64,000 bases of DNA from Polyodon spathula (Eukaryota > Chordata > Actinopteri > Acipenseriformes > Polyodontidae), in assembly GCF_017654505.1 (NCBI RefSeq), contig NC_054564.1:7052121-7116120 (forward strand), read 5' to 3'. Below, one piece after another: positions 1 through 12,357 of this stretch. A program made the translations under genes and the position numbers. Position 1 is the first letter of the stretch. Each line of letters starts with the position of its first letter. The notes beneath the pieces are model-generated. The model did not search any database. It saw only the letters and a program-made list of their open reading frames with translations, and was not told where the DNA came from.

Positions 1-299
1 GCAAGCCGCAGTGTTGATCAGGCTGCCGTTTCAGGGAGAGAAGCTCAGGTAATTGCTGGATGTGTTTGTCCTTGTTAATGTAGTGGCTCCTAATCAATAA
101 CAAATTGAATATGGTGATTGGCAGAGATTTTGTGCAACTGCAGCTTGCCCTATTCAGTTCCTAGCACAGGAGAGGGCAATTTTGTGTGCCCCTCCTGCCC
201 TTGCTGTCCTATTGTCCAAAAAGGGGTTTCAGAATATAACGAGAGTAAACCCCCCCCCCCCCCTCCAAATATGTGTTAACCCTCTTATAAGCATTTATA

Positions 300-540
300 C
301 TGCCCCCCCATCCCGTAACTCTTTAAAGTACAAGGGACACATGTGTCCCACAAATAAAAATGACTTTCACTTTCTTATTTTGGCAGTGAGGTGCATGAAA
401 CAGGGTTTATAATGTAGCGACAGGTTGGATCTGCTCATCCAAATTGTCAGTTTCCTCCTCGTGGTACTTGAGTCGCTCTCCAGTGTGTTTTAAGTGGAAC
501 CCGTTTGAACAACAAGCGCCCGATTCCTGAAAGGAAAAGT
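300..540 (+). mobile_element. Dispersed repeat, piggyBac-like MITE, copy 1
   Basis: This segment and 30175-30405 are clearly homologous and in the same orientation. They share the order: GTAC-AAGGG, a run ending in CCCACAAATAAAAATGA, GTGAGGTGCA, TTGGATCTGCTC, then CAGTTTCCTCCT. The second copy begins with TTAACCCTGTAAGGGGTAC, which resembles a piggyBac end next to a TTAA target. That class assignment is inference, because no right terminus was identified. No coding potential is seen. Confidence 0.5.
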
Positions 541-609
541 GTGTTTTGAGCACACTTCACGGTAGAGTCTACACTACACTGTGCTGCACGTTTGGTATAT
601 TATCAATAC

Positions 610-850
610 ATGTATTTGCAACAAAATGATATCTAGGGCTGATGATTGTAATTCCTTGTTTGTTGGTCTCCCTGATGTTGTATTGAACAGGCTGCGTATG
701 ATGTGTATCCAGAATGCTGAGTCTGCCAGCATGTTCAAAACATATCTCTTTGACTTGCCTTTCACTAGCAAGCAGTTTGCAGCTCTGTTGATTCGCTGTT
801 TACTTGTGTAAAGCGTCCTGGGATGCTTGTTCATCTATATAAATGAAATT
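610..850 (+). mobile_element. LINE 3'-end remnant (L2-type), decayed
   Basis: The plus-strand reading frame contains GLPDVVLNRLR followed by FKTYLFDL. These resemble fragments of the C-terminal part of fish L2/Jockey-type reverse transcriptase proteins, joined by an internal deletion. The following TGTAAAGCGTCCTGGGATGC is typical of such 3' UTR tails. A GGTAT microsatellite follows directly, as expected of a LINE tail. The copy is short and inactive. Confidence 0.5.
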
Positions 851-915
851 GGTATGGTACTGTATAGTATGGTTTGGTATGGTACGGTATGGTACGGTAT
901 GGTTTGGTATGGTAT
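851..915 (+). repeat. GGTAT/GGTAC short tandem repeat
   Basis: Imperfect 5-10 bp tandem array of GGTATGGTAC-type units, directly after the LINE 3' remnant. It probably grew from the LINE tail. Confidence 0.8.
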
Positions 916-1209
916 AGAGTTCCATTCTTACAGTTACAGAATTGTGTGCTCAGTGCGTGTTGTAATTACAAGGTGAATACAATAACTGCCCAGCCCATGA
1001 GGAAAAAAATACCAATTACTGTACAGTGCTAAAATAATTAATTAAAAAAATAACTGTATAACTGTATTGGGTGCATTTTTAATTTCTAAAATAAAAAATA
1101 AATAAATAGAAGTGCTAATTTTGAGGCAGTAGGTTTGGCAATCTAGCCCACAATGTGTTGATGTGAAACATGTGCATAAGAGCTATTTTTTTTCCCTGGA
1201 GGTGGAATG

Positions 1210-1374
1210 TTAATTATATAACACCACAATGGTAACCAATAGCAACGTCACACTGAGCATGACTGTCTGACTCAGCGGTCATTACCTGCTGGAGAGCTGG
1301 CTGTGGTGACAGTTCAGTGCCGAAGGCAACAGGCAAAGACACTTAACGAGAGACCAGACAAATAATCTGCAGGT
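1210..1374 (+). promoter_or_regulatory. Promoter-like cluster with a downstream splice donor
   Basis: A CCAAT box (1236-1240), a CRE half-site ACGTCAC (1245-1251) and an AP-1 consensus TGACTCA (1268-1274) occur within 40 bp. About 100 bp downstream is a strong donor, CAG|GTAAGG, with the exon edge at 1372. This could be the first exon of an unannotated transcript, but no coding exon is found for it. Chance is a real alternative. Confidence 0.2.
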
Positions 1375-2744
1375 AAGGACCACAGTGGAGGATATTAACG
1401 CTGCTGTAAAAAAAACAAATGCTTTATTGGGTTTGAGGACGTATTTCAAATGAGTTTCCAGGTTAGATTTTGGGCTGGATCGCTTTGGTTACTTGGTATT
1501 AACGTTGCAGTTAAAAGCAAGACTAAGTCCTAGCAGGTTTTAGTCTACCATAGACTAATGATGCTGGAAACCTGGCTGAGAAAACAGAGGACGCTTCTAA
1601 TATATTAGAACTATTTTTTTTTAAAGTCAGGGGGGTAAAAATAGTTTTTGGTTATATTTTATTTAAGAACCTGCATAACATAATGACATCAAACAGCTGG
1701 AAGTTAAAAAGGGCAATTGTGTTGCACTGATTTGCGGTTTATACAGGCTAATTAATGAACCAATTAAATCCAGGTTCCACAGTAATTACATGACCACAGG
1801 TTATTAACTCTGCAGAAATTCGTCATTTCGTAAACCTCAGTGGAGCCAGCATGTTTAAAGCTATCATGTAATTATAATGAAGAGAGACTTGATTAAGAGC
1901 AGAAGTAAATCAGCATGTTATTTCCCAGTGCCTCTAGTAATCTACCTAACTAATGCACAATCCTCGTATGTTGAAGACGTGGCTGTGAATGACAATTTCA
2001 ACAGAATCAAACGAACAAGGCTTGCAAACATATCCCATCCCCTAAACGAATCCCCTATTCCTAAATACTAAGGAGCCCGGTATACACATGGTGATCCTCA
2101 GCTGTGCTCAGGACCCCGATCACCCTGGATACACACACAGCCGTGAGTGGACTGAACAGATTCACAGCCCTTTACCTCTGGCTTGTAGGGAAGCATGTGA
2201 CCAGGGTTCATTTACAATCAATAAATCAATTAACGCCTGGCCACTTTCCGCGCTTCTCCCAATTACCAAGAAGATTCTAACCCCCAGCCCTGCCCTATTT
2301 AGAACTTAAATTTGAATAACTAATAACTGAAAAACACTATTTGCATGTGCCGGGCTTCAGCCCTGCCCCATGCCCCATGCCCCTATAGGCTGATAATGAT
2401 CTAGCTGTGATCTGTGAAAAGTCAGAAGGCTTCAGTCCCTGTAGCAGTCACCCACTCACCCTTCACAACTCTCATTATCAAACTCCTTAATCCTGCCAAA
2501 GGCAGATAGTGCAGCTACACATATCAGAAATGTAGCATCCCTAATCCTAATGAAGTCCAAACAGAGGCAGACTATTTCCCTAAGCCTCAAAGTGACACAG
2601 ACGCTCAATTTGCTGTATGCTGGCATATCCAACCATTTGTGTTGTCAGACAAGAGTAGAATCCATCAGGACGCATGTGAACTCACAGGCTTACACCTCCA
2701 GATGTCTTGGATTCAGTCGTACAGTAATCCCAGTTTATTCAAAC

Positions 2745-2745
<1 letters not shown>
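1375..2745. other. Intergenic, nothing recognised
   Basis: AT-rich DNA with only short chance ORFs (the longest is about 70 codons) and no protein motif or repeat I recognise. Confidence 0.6.
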
Positions 2746-2748
<3 letters not shown>

Positions 2749-2803
<55 letters not shown>

Positions 2804-2824
2804 ACACACACATACACATACACA
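2749..2824. repeat. (CA)n microsatellite
   Basis: About 38 dinucleotide units with a few CATA interruptions at the right end. The ORFs through it are Thr-His artefacts. Confidence 0.95.
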
Positions 2825-2957
2825 CCCCAATAAAGTGTCGGGGCAGTGTGTGTTGTGCACAGGCGTCAACCCCAGCAAGCAGTGGGAATGTTTTAAAAAG
2901 GACTTGATATGAACAAGATGAGATTCAGAAGTAAATGGTACCCTACTTCATTAAAAT

Positions 2958-3043
2958 CAGAGCTACTACAAGCAGCAAAGTCAACATCAGAGCCAGTACA
3001 AGCAGCAAAGTCAACATCAGAGCCAGTACAAGCAGCAAAGTCC
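2958..3043. repeat. 30-bp tandem repeat, about 2.8 copies
   Basis: Units of 30 bp containing CAAGCAGCAAAGTC and AACATCAGAGCC are repeated nearly perfectly. Because 30 is divisible by three, the array keeps a small frame open and gives a repeated 10-residue peptide. There is no other sign of coding. Confidence 0.9.
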
Positions 3044-3109
3044 TTGAGACACAAGCACTTCATTAATACCAGATCTAAGCAGCTACAAAACATCAAGGAC
3101 AAAAACAGC

Positions 3110-3857
3110 AAAAAAAAAAAAAAAAAAAAGAAAAGTTAAACTAATCATCCTTTTTGTTTTATTTTCAAGTTAGATATTCCCTCAATGCACGCTCCCTAAA
3201 CCCACTGACTCCACACACTGGCTGTGCTTTTGTCCTCTCATTACTTTATTACTTCATTACCACGCGCTTAACTGCTTTTAAAAAAAAAAAAAAAATGCTG
3301 CGAGGAAAGATGTTTCTCTTCCTTATAATTACTTTATAAAAATGACTCCCACTAATAAGCCTGTCTCTCAAATTCTCTCTGATAGTGTTTCCAATTATGC
3401 AGTCCCTGAAATACTAATGTGAGATAAATATAAATTGTCTCCTTACTTCCCCTACCAGCACTCAGTTTAATCTTCAGTTTTTAATATTCCTTTGAAGTGA
3501 GCCTGTTGGAATGATTGGCATCCCACGGGACACTTGTAGGATCACGGGTCTGATTCTCAAGGTCGTGGGATAGTAGCAGGATAGGGGGTGAGAGAATAGG
3601 GCACTATTTTTCTATCTTCATCAAGATTGCTAAAACCGAGGCTTAATTGTGCCGGATCGTACCGGATCCTAGATCCCGTAATTTTGTCTGACAGGCAAGA
3701 ATCATACCATTTGCAAATGATGAATTGTATGAAAATGTATATATATAAAACATTATCATTTTTACAACCCAGACTTCAAAACAGCAAAAAACTAGTGCTT
3801 TTAAATCGGCCTGCCCGGTATTGTTCAAACCTGAAGATTATGTTAAAACGTGGCGAG
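3110..3857. other. Intergenic, nothing recognised
   Basis: Contains two A-runs (around 3110-3129 and 3280-3295) and no gene or repeat family I can name. Confidence 0.6.
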
Positions 3858-3902
3858 GCAAAGGTTAGCATGCAAAGGTTAGCATGCAAAGGTTAGCATG
3901 CA
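3858..3902. repeat. 14-bp tandem repeat, three copies
   Basis: AAAGGTTAGCATGC is repeated three times perfectly. Confidence 0.9.
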
Positions 3903-6250
3903 GCTACCGACACCAACAACAAAACACGAAACCCACAAGCAGATGAGAACTAGAAGCATATACGGGAGCTGCTGCAAATCAAGATCAGTAAATTAGGACT
4001 AGAAACTAAAAATCTATCCCTCTTCCATAAGATCTGGTACCTTTTTGTTTACAAATGAATCCCTGGTGGTTAAACTCAACAAATACCAGTAACACACCCC
4101 CTACCACGGCTGTACATTCTGAATAATCATGACCTATCACTATGAAGCTGAACATGACTCATATCGACTGTATGTACAGAATAGTACAAAAAAAAATATC
4201 AAGGAATGATTTAATTAAAATTGGAGACACCTCTTTATATCTCCACAGTCTGATAATCCCAATCTGAGACTATTAAATGAAGTTGATCACAATTTAATAA
4301 GACCTTTTGTACCTCCGTATCTCTCCAAGAACCGAATGCTAGCTAATGCTAATTGCAAGTTTCATCACCATTGGCTCAGCAGTGTTTAGAGATACATGGG
4401 AACAATATGTACCATATATACCTGTATGCATGCATGACAGACTCCATGATATCACCATTACTGGGTCTCCCACCTCCTGAGGAATACAGCACAGAAATAA
4501 ATAGACATGGCATTGCAACAGCATCTCTGGAGCAAAGGATACAAACTCTTTTAGACACACAAGCTCAAGGCGTCTCCCTGTAGTAGTAAACACGTCTTGA
4601 GGATTTAGTTGACGTTCTTAACCTTTTGGTGAAAAAAATGAATTTATGCTACTGATGGTCTGTCAGATTGGCGCAGCTTTGCAATTATTCCTAGAAGGAC
4701 CTTTACAAGGGCAGGGTGATGGATGAGCTAAACGAAATCAAGCTATTGACAAGACTGTAGGGTCAGAGAGTAAGATGAGGAATGTCATGGCAGAATTGTT
4801 AGAATTGTCCTCTGATTCTGCTTCTGTGCTTCGAGTATTGACTTGGAGTCGTTTTAAGATTTTAAAGACTTTGATCTAGGCTAAATAAATCCTATAATCA
4901 AAGGGAAAGTCTGGTTGTTCTTCGTTGGACTCTCTCCAAGTCTTGTTGTGGTGGTGAAAATGGAACACAGTATAAAAATGATTGACTACAGCTTTTAGCT
5001 ACACACTACTTACTTTTGCATAACCCTATGGAATTAACCAATTGTACTTCATAAAGTTGAATGATTTTCTAGGTGATGCAAAATGCAACATTTCAGAAAT
5101 ATTTTCTAGCAGTTTTTCACTAGCCCCAGAAAGGTAGTGCAATGTTCTGTCATCCTGTTAGGGAAGCACTGTTATAACACTGAGACTGTGCAGCGCTGTC
5201 GTCCTTCTCTCCATGTGGCTGAGTGTTTCAGTTAGACAGCCTGGCAAACGAATGCAAGTTGAATGTTTGTCATTGTTTTTGGCAGGAAAAGCGTGAAGTT
5301 ATTCAGCGGGAGAGACTGTTAACCTTAAACGCAGTGTTAAATACAGCAGCAGAATCATTAACAAGGCTGGGAACCCGAGTGAGTGCCACAAAATGGGTCA
5401 TCTCGACACATAAATACGGGCAATTCAATCTGCATGAATTAACAGGGCTGAGTTCAATTCAAAATGAATTGCTTCAGAACTCAGAGAAAGTGCAGAAGTG
5501 CAGACATTAGTCATTTCATCAGGATAGTTATTTGTCCCTCCCCTTCAATGTATTCTGTCATCAACCAACCAGGTACTTCCCATATTGATTGACATGCTTT
5601 GCAGCCAGTAACATGCTTCCTGCAAAAACGACCTACAGTAGGAACTGAAACAGTAACTTGCTTCCTGCAAATAAGGTAGATGTTACCAGGGCTGTACCAA
5701 TATATTAATGGCTCATCCCATTGCAGGTTCCATTGTGCTGCCATGGTTTCCTCTAAGTGCAGAACCATTGCACTGTGCTGATGCTTTGCATTACAAGATC
5801 ACTAGACTGCAGTTAAAATGTTTTATTTAGAACTGTGCTAGAATAGTTTGTCATTTGTATATAATGAGCTGATGTGCCTGCCGCTCTCCATAGATAAAGA
5901 TCTGCACAAGCAGTCTGTTTGATCCCTCAGTCTCCGTATGCTTCCAGCTGGGGATCTGTCTTCATCTTGCTATGCGGAAATCTAGTCTCTTCATTTGAAG
6001 GTGGTCTTGCCAGCTGTTGACAGACTGACAGCACAACTCAGAAACGGCAGGAGTACACCCCAATGTGGTAGCAATGATACAGACAGTGAAGGCACAATCC
6101 TGAAATGGTTCTTATAGATGTACCTCACTGTTCGATTTTATAGATCCGGTCCAAGCTCTTTTTTCACAAATAAACAAATCAAAACACAAAAACAAATCTA
6201 AGAGTTGAACAAAAACCTACACCAAACAAAACACTATAATAACACATCAA
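3903..6250. other. Intergenic, nothing recognised
   Basis: No exon-like reading frame. A 20-bp motif (AGTAACATGCTTCCTGCAAA) recurs with one mismatch around 5608 and 5650; nothing else stands out. Confidence 0.6.
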
Positions 6251-6252
6251 AC

Positions 6253-6335
6253 ATTCCATTCCTTTCCTTTCTTTTCCATTCCATTCCTTTCTATTTCATT
6301 CCCTTCCCTTCCCTTCCATTCCATTCCATTCCAGC
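6253..6335. repeat. Degenerate TTCCA/TTCCC repeat
   Basis: Pyrimidine-rich array of CCATT, CCTTTC and CCCTT units on the plus strand. Confidence 0.8.
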
Positions 6336-7698
6336 TGGGCCAACTGCCTTCATTGAATCACCCTCCAAGCAAACATTTCCTTGGTTCTCTTTTATGGGGT
6401 GTGGCCAGGATGTAAATTGACTTCAATCATTCAATTGCCACCTGGCCACATTCCACACTTCTCTAATTAACTAATAAAACAATTACACAATGAAACATTT
6501 TACCACATGGCTGTGTAAAAGCCGCTGTCTTGCCCCAGGCTGCTCCTCTACACCTGAGCCCAAGACAACTGCCAGCCACCAAACACGCGTTTCACTTGTG
6601 CAGGATCTCTGCCATGTCACACCCTCCTTTCAATGAAACTGACCATGTGCACAGCTTCTGCCAATGCCAATATTACCCGCACGCACAGACACCAGCCACT
6701 CTGTAACCCTATTTTACTGCATCTCTACAAAACGGTGCATTTGTAAAGTGATAAAGCAGCCAGTTTATTAGGCTACAGCATGAATGTGTGTTTTACATTT
6801 AAAAAGAGCTTTTGAAAAAAGATAGATAAAAGCACGTCAGCAGCCTGCCTCCCCTGCCACTGCTGTAAATTCAAAATCAGAGCGACAAGCATGACAAAGA
6901 GAAATACTATGGAGCAAGAAACACCAATCAACAGGCAGAGGCAAAAATATTAGTTAGTGTAGCGTAGAGCCTTGATAAAACATAATATATAGGTACATAA
7001 TATGTGCTATTGATGTCACATGATCTGATTCCAGCTAGACCATTGGAGTAAGTTTAAACTACATCACCGGAAGGGGCTAAGAATCATATAGTTTGTGGCA
7101 GATCGAAATTAATTTGCCATACTGTTTTTAAGGGGGTCAGCTAGTTTGATCGTGCCTGGTGCTCTGCTTGTGAACATACCGCTTTATAACTTTGCTGTTT
7201 TAAAACTGCTTTGGAATTATTTTTGGTATGTATTAATGTTCTAAAATATCATTTTTATGTTAACAGATACCATGGATTCCATCCATCTGAACCCTTATGC
7301 TGCACAATGACTTCACGTGGCGTGCGATTGGTCAGCTACCAGTTTCAGAGGTCAGCTGTCACTTTTCTATTTGACTAGTCGACTATGGTGTGCTGCCCCG
7401 ACTGTTTCATTATGCAGTGTATCCCTACACTGCATGTTATAAAGACATAGCCCAGGGAGCAGCCAGCAAGTTATAATGATATAAGTGGTAGAGCTCAGAA
7501 GAGGTAAGAAGATGGTTTTTAAAGCTTGGGTTATCAAGGAAACGCGTGTAAAACAGTTTCTTGGATTTTACGTGTTGTATCACTGATAGACAGTCTTACG
7601 TGCCATCCTTTTAACTTCGTTTTGGGGGAAATGAAAATCCTGTCAAAAGCACATTGTGTTTGATAGAATGGGTTTCGCTGGGTTGCAAATTGCCGGCG
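6336..7698. other. Intergenic, nothing recognised
   Basis: Mixed-composition sequence without exon-like frames or identified repeats. Confidence 0.6.
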
Positions 7699-7699
7699 C

Positions 7700-7902
7700 T
7701 ACAGAGAGAGAAAGAAAGAGAGAGAGAAAGAGGGGGGAAGAGAGTGGGGATAGAGAGAGGGGGAGATTGAGAGAGAGAGAGGGGGAGAGTGAGAGAGGAG
7801 GAGAGTGAGAGGGAGAAGTAGAGAGAGAGAAAGAGAGAGGGGGGATACAGAGAGAGGGAGAGAGTGAGAGAGAGAGAAAGAGAGAGAGAGAAAGAGAGAG
7901 GG
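7700..7902. repeat. GA-rich low-complexity tract
   Basis: About 200 bp of almost pure purine (GAGAGA, GGGGGA, AAAGAG blocks). Such mirror-like purine tracts can form triplex DNA; that is a property of the class, not shown here. Confidence 0.95.
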
Positions 7903-8284
7903 GTCCTTAATTACCCCACCATAGCAACCATTACATGCATTGAACTACTTCACAGCAGGAACAAGTTAGACAAGTCAATGATAACTAACATGATTCAGAG
8001 TCCTAGATGTTACCATGGTATTCAGACTACACCTCAGTAAACTTTAATCATGAGATATTCACAATAAGAACACAATAAGAGTCACAATAAGAACGTCAGT
8101 ATAAGCAAGCTGAAAGGGTCTTTGGGGAAGACGGCAGGAAATCTTTCTCTCTGTGATCGCTTCTATTTAGTACACCGTTCGCGTCAGATGCTAAGCCATG
8201 ACATTTGCAAAAATCAATACTACAATGGAAGTCTCTTTCAGCCTCTGATGACCCACACACGTGCACACAAAAAAGACAGTGTGG

Positions 8285-8705
8285 AGCACAGTGTTTCCAT
8301 ACTCCCACTGCAATCCCTCACTTGATCTTTGAACCCTGATGAAGGAGCTGCAGATTGAGTCATCGAGCACAGCCGGTCACGGCATCTTGAGCAGAGCGGG
8401 GCTCTTACTAGGTTATTAAATCATTAAGAAAAGGAGAAGGGGTCTGCTGCCTTTAGATGGAGTACTAGTAGTATGATGTTACCTTGCAAAAAGTCATAGC
8501 CTACTCACTTTATGTTTCCACACACTACGTGCACAAAGGAATCGACAGTCTGGAGGGAGGAGGGGCCCTAAGAAACTCCCACTGCACTCCTCGATTGTAA
8601 AGTTGCCTGATGTAGGGCCAGGCGCGTACCTCATCGAGAATCTGCCGGTCCGGCATCTTGATAGGACTGGGGCTATTACTAGGTAGTATAATATATTCTT
8701 TCCCC
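8285..8705. repeat. Local direct duplication, diverged
   Basis: Two related blocks about 261 bp apart share ACTCCCACTGCA, a CATCGAG element, GCCGGTC, GGCATCTTGA (8391 and 8652), GGGGCT and TTACTAGGT, in the same order. They look like an old segmental duplication or two adjacent copies of one unknown repeat. Confidence 0.6.
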
Positions 8706-9590
8706 ATGATCATAATAAGGAGAGAGGAGAATTCCTGGAGGGAGAGGGGCTTTCCAAATCAAGCCATCCCAGATCCAATTAATACATTTCTGCCGTAGGG
8801 AAGGCAGTACCCTCCCAGATCTCTGCTCCGCTCCCCTCCTGGTAACTGCAAACACTATTCTCATTCTCTGCAGCTCACACCTAGCAGATCAGTGGCAAGC
8901 CCAGTCAGGCACAGTTCATCTTGCCGTGATCAACCTTCAAAACCAGCGTCTGTGTTATTAACAGCAGCCCAGCTCGAATTTTAGACCGCATGGCATGTTG
9001 AAAAGACTAGACACTCTCTCCAGACTCAGCAATCTTACAGGTGTAATAGAGAAAAGATTTGAATAAAACTATTCCCTTAGCTCCGCACACACATTAAACA
9101 AGAATGGCCAGCACTTTCAGTCGTACATCTGGAAAGTACATCCAGTAATACAGGCATTTGAGCATTTCCAACTGAGCTCTCCTGGTTATTTCATTACACA
9201 GTTAATGCCCCAGTATGTCCTGTGTAGGACGAGTAAAGTCTTATTCAAATGTCATATTTTTAATATTTGTTTTTCATGTTACGATTCTCGCTGACAAGCT
9301 AGCAGCGCCAAGCGCATATGAAATCCTTGAGTTATAATTACCGAGTGACCTGTTTCTGTTAGGATGTGAAGGATGCCTTGGGGTGCTGAGCGCGTTCCTC
9401 TCGGATCTCCTCAGCTGGGTTTCTATGTGTCACGCTTTCTCTGTACTGAGTCACTCACCCTGTACAGCAGGCTGAAGTGTCTTCATGACTCATTACACTT
9501 TGAGTGGTGTGAGTCACATGAAACAGAAGGTACAGTGCTGCTTTCATCTCACTGAGTCTCATGAGGTTCTGTCTGTGTGAAGCAGGTTTC

Positions 9591-9592
<2 letters not shown>
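8706..9592. other. Intergenic, nothing recognised
   Basis: No supported gene or repeat. Confidence 0.6.

Positions 9593-9664
<72 letters not shown>
9593..9664. repeat. (AT)n microsatellite
   Basis: About 36 uninterrupted AT units. Confidence 0.95.
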
Positions 9665-9667
<3 letters not shown>

Positions 9668-10420
9668 CTATAATAATAATTAATGAACCAGTAGTTCATT
9701 TTAGAAGAAATAAAACGAGAGAACATGCAAGAAAAATAAAGAGAAATAAATGGATAAACAGACTCAATCCCATCATGCCTGTTGGTTTATATAGAAATGA
9801 ACAGTGGAGTGTTACAGCATTAACTGTGTAGTAAATGACATCACAAACATATTAGTAGATTTCGATAGAAATAAGTGAGTGTGGATATACGCCCCCTGGT
9901 GACTTTAATAGGACCTTTACATTATTTTTGGTATGTCCACCATTTGCAGCCTTGACATGACTCCACAAAGTGCTGGAAGGCGTCTTTAGGGATCTATTCA
10001 GTCATTAATATTGTAATATTTCACGCAATTGGAGAGGTAGGCAGAGGATCATTGCAGGTCTATTATAGTCTTGAAAGCAACCCTCGCAATCAAGTGCAAC
10101 AGTGCTGCAGTAAACTACAGCGTCCGTATCAGGACACACGCCTCACACCAGGGAAACGCCAAATCCGATCGAACAGACAAGTTTGTGTTAAAGTCTCACT
10201 TGTCATGTTGCTCGACACCAGGATTTGATCCAAAGCAGGATTCATCATCACTGCAATCGGATGTGACGCAACCATTTAATCTTAAACACAAATGCAACCA
10301 TTTAATAGCAGAGTGTAATTATAGCAGGGTTTACTAGTAGGAGGTAATACACAAAAAGGGATCTCAACAAGGATGGATGTGCGTGCACGCAGACTGTTGG
10401 GTCCTGACCTCAGATTAATG
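9665..10420. other. Intergenic, nothing recognised
   Basis: One chance 88-codon frame at 10071-10337 without recognisable motif. Confidence 0.6.
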
Positions 10421-10710
10421 CAGGGGTGTCAGCTTCAGTCCTCGAGGGCCACAGCTCTCAATGAACATCATTGATCAAATTATTGGTTTAATTTGACATA
10501 TTAAATATTTTTCAAGGTCTTTTACAGTTGATGGTTTTAAAAATGCACTTGATTCAAGGTGCACTATCTATGAAACATTCTGAGGACTGAAGAGAAAAGT
10601 TAAATATGTCCAGTTAATCAAATAATTAGACCAATTAAGTAATTGAGAGCACGGGTAGAATGAACGCCAGAAGACACTGCGGCCCTCCAGGAACTGAGTT
10701 TGACACCCTG
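10421..10710. mobile_element. hAT-like MITE, both ends present
   Basis: The left end CAGGGGTGTCAGCTTCAGTC and the right end, read on the other strand, CAGGGTGTCAAACTCAGTTC form imperfect terminal inverted repeats. Both lead into GAGGGCC. Short palindromic non-autonomous hAT elements with such ends are common in fish. No clear 8-bp target duplication remains, so the copy is old. Confidence 0.65.
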
Positions 10711-10737
10711 CTCTAGACTCTACCACGCTGCAATGAC

Positions 10738-10835
10738 ATCATCAATCAATCAATCAATCTTTATTTTATATAGCACCTTTCATAGTGGACCACCATCACA
10801 AAGCGCTTTACAAGATGCAATAAATACAAGAATAT
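10738..10835 (-). mobile_element. SINE/LINE 3' tail fragment
   Basis: An ATCA repeat is followed by TTTATTTTATATAGCACC, then CTTTCATAGTGG and CAAAGCGCTTTACA. Read on the minus strand this is an AAAGCGCTTTG tail ending in a GATT microsatellite. The same tail occurs at 36836-36890 and 48285-48330, and on the MIR-like SINE at 40045-40285. Confidence 0.65.
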
Positions 10836-11831
10836 CCATAGTACTTTAAATACAGAGAAATGCATAATACACGATATACAGTAAAAAACAATGCATAATA
10901 CATTCAATAGTGGAAAGAACATAATACACTAGATAGTAACATAATACAGGGGATGTTGAGTGGCAGAGGGTTTTCAGACCGTCGCTCTCGTTTAATCTCA
11001 GCCCCGGTGAGGCGCCTGGCCTTGCTGGATTAATAATGACAGTGACAGACGGCACAGAAGGGCCACTTTCCCGGAGGAGAGGTGCATGATGGAGCCAACA
11101 GGTCAGGCTGCACGGGCTGAGGGAATGAATTGGCCATGGGGGTAGAAAGCCTTTCGCATCTAGGTCGTCGCTTCGATTGATGACAAGGTCATCTGTGATT
11201 GAAAGTCATTTTGATCTGGTGGCCGTTGAGAGATGATTTTAGGGGTGGACGAGGACACAGACAATAGTAATCCACACTGTACTCTACCAAATGGCAGCCT
11301 GACCTGCATTTAGAAAGGAGACAACAAGGTAAACCACATTTATATCAGCTCTCCAAACAGTAGCTTCTCCACGTTGTTGTGTATTCTGGTCCTAAAAGAA
11401 CGTGCTGCCTTGTACAACAATCTCAGCAACCAATCAGAAGCATGCATTTCCTGCACAACTTATTGCTCTGTTGAATTACAGTTGAATGCACCCAGTAGCA
11501 CAGTCAAAAGTAGCTGCCTAGCCATGGTTGGTGCGTTCTGCGGATGGTTCGTCTTGAGTTCTCGTTTGCAGTCTGCCTTCTCGAACTGGGCGATGGCTCT
11601 TGTAACACAAACCATGCGTATTATATCACAAAAATGAAGATTTAACACTTTTTTTTTTTTTTTTACTTGAGAATTGAGACGTGCAGTATGATCTTTGCTT
11701 CTCAGGCGCGATTTATAAATCACATCTCGTATGGCATAGACTCACAATCCTCGCTTGTGATCTGCAATCATTTCCAGTCCGTTGTGTTGTGAATAATGCT
11801 GTGGTCAGCTCTTCACTGCAGTGTTCTATAG
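10836..11831. other. Intergenic, nothing recognised
   Basis: No supported gene. A T-run lies near 11648-11664. Confidence 0.6.
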
Positions 11832-12082
11832 CTTTTGTAGTCATTTTTGTATTACTTTAGTATAAATACATGTTAATTTGGATTCATATGTTTTTTTTCT
11901 GCCTTTATGTGAACGAAAAGACCGTTTTCTCATTGGAAATAGGTACATTTCAAAATATCACTGTCCTGATCACAAAAGCAAAGTTTGTGGGGAATAATAG
12001 CCATTTTCTATACTTTTGAGGCATAAGCAATTAGGAAATAACACTTACTACCCAGGAACAAAAAGTGTGTTACATAGTGTTA
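11832..12082 (+). repeat. Inverted repeat arm 1 (element 3' end)
   Basis: A 251-bp segment whose reverse complement recurs at 13972-14224 with high identity. Shared landmarks are CCGTTTTCTCATTGG, GGTACATTTCAAAATATCAC, CACAAAAGCAAAGTTTG, CACTTACTACCCAGG and TGTTACATAGTGTTA. Arm 2 directly follows the stop codon of a transposon-like ORF, so by analogy this arm is a 3' untranslated/terminal region of the same element. Here the coding part is missing. Confidence 0.8.
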
Positions 12083-12324
12083 CTGTCTGCTTTGTTTAAA
12101 TAATATAGGGCAAATACAATTACAAAAAGTAAAAGGAAAGAGATTTTTAATCCGGAATTAAATATGCATTCCCATTTCACATGCATTACGTTTCCTCTGT
12201 AGACCAGCTCTGGCCCTGTAACTGTTTTTAAACGGTCTGTCTTCCAGTTTGTTTGTTTTTTGTTTGTTTGGGGTTTTTTTTGTATTAACAAAATGACGCT
12301 TTAGTGACACCTATTGGTAAAAAT

Positions 12325-12357
<33 letters not shown>

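Noticed and set aside
2550..2912. 120-codon frame with Thr-His repeats
   Set aside because: Runs through the (CA)n microsatellite; no flanking motif.
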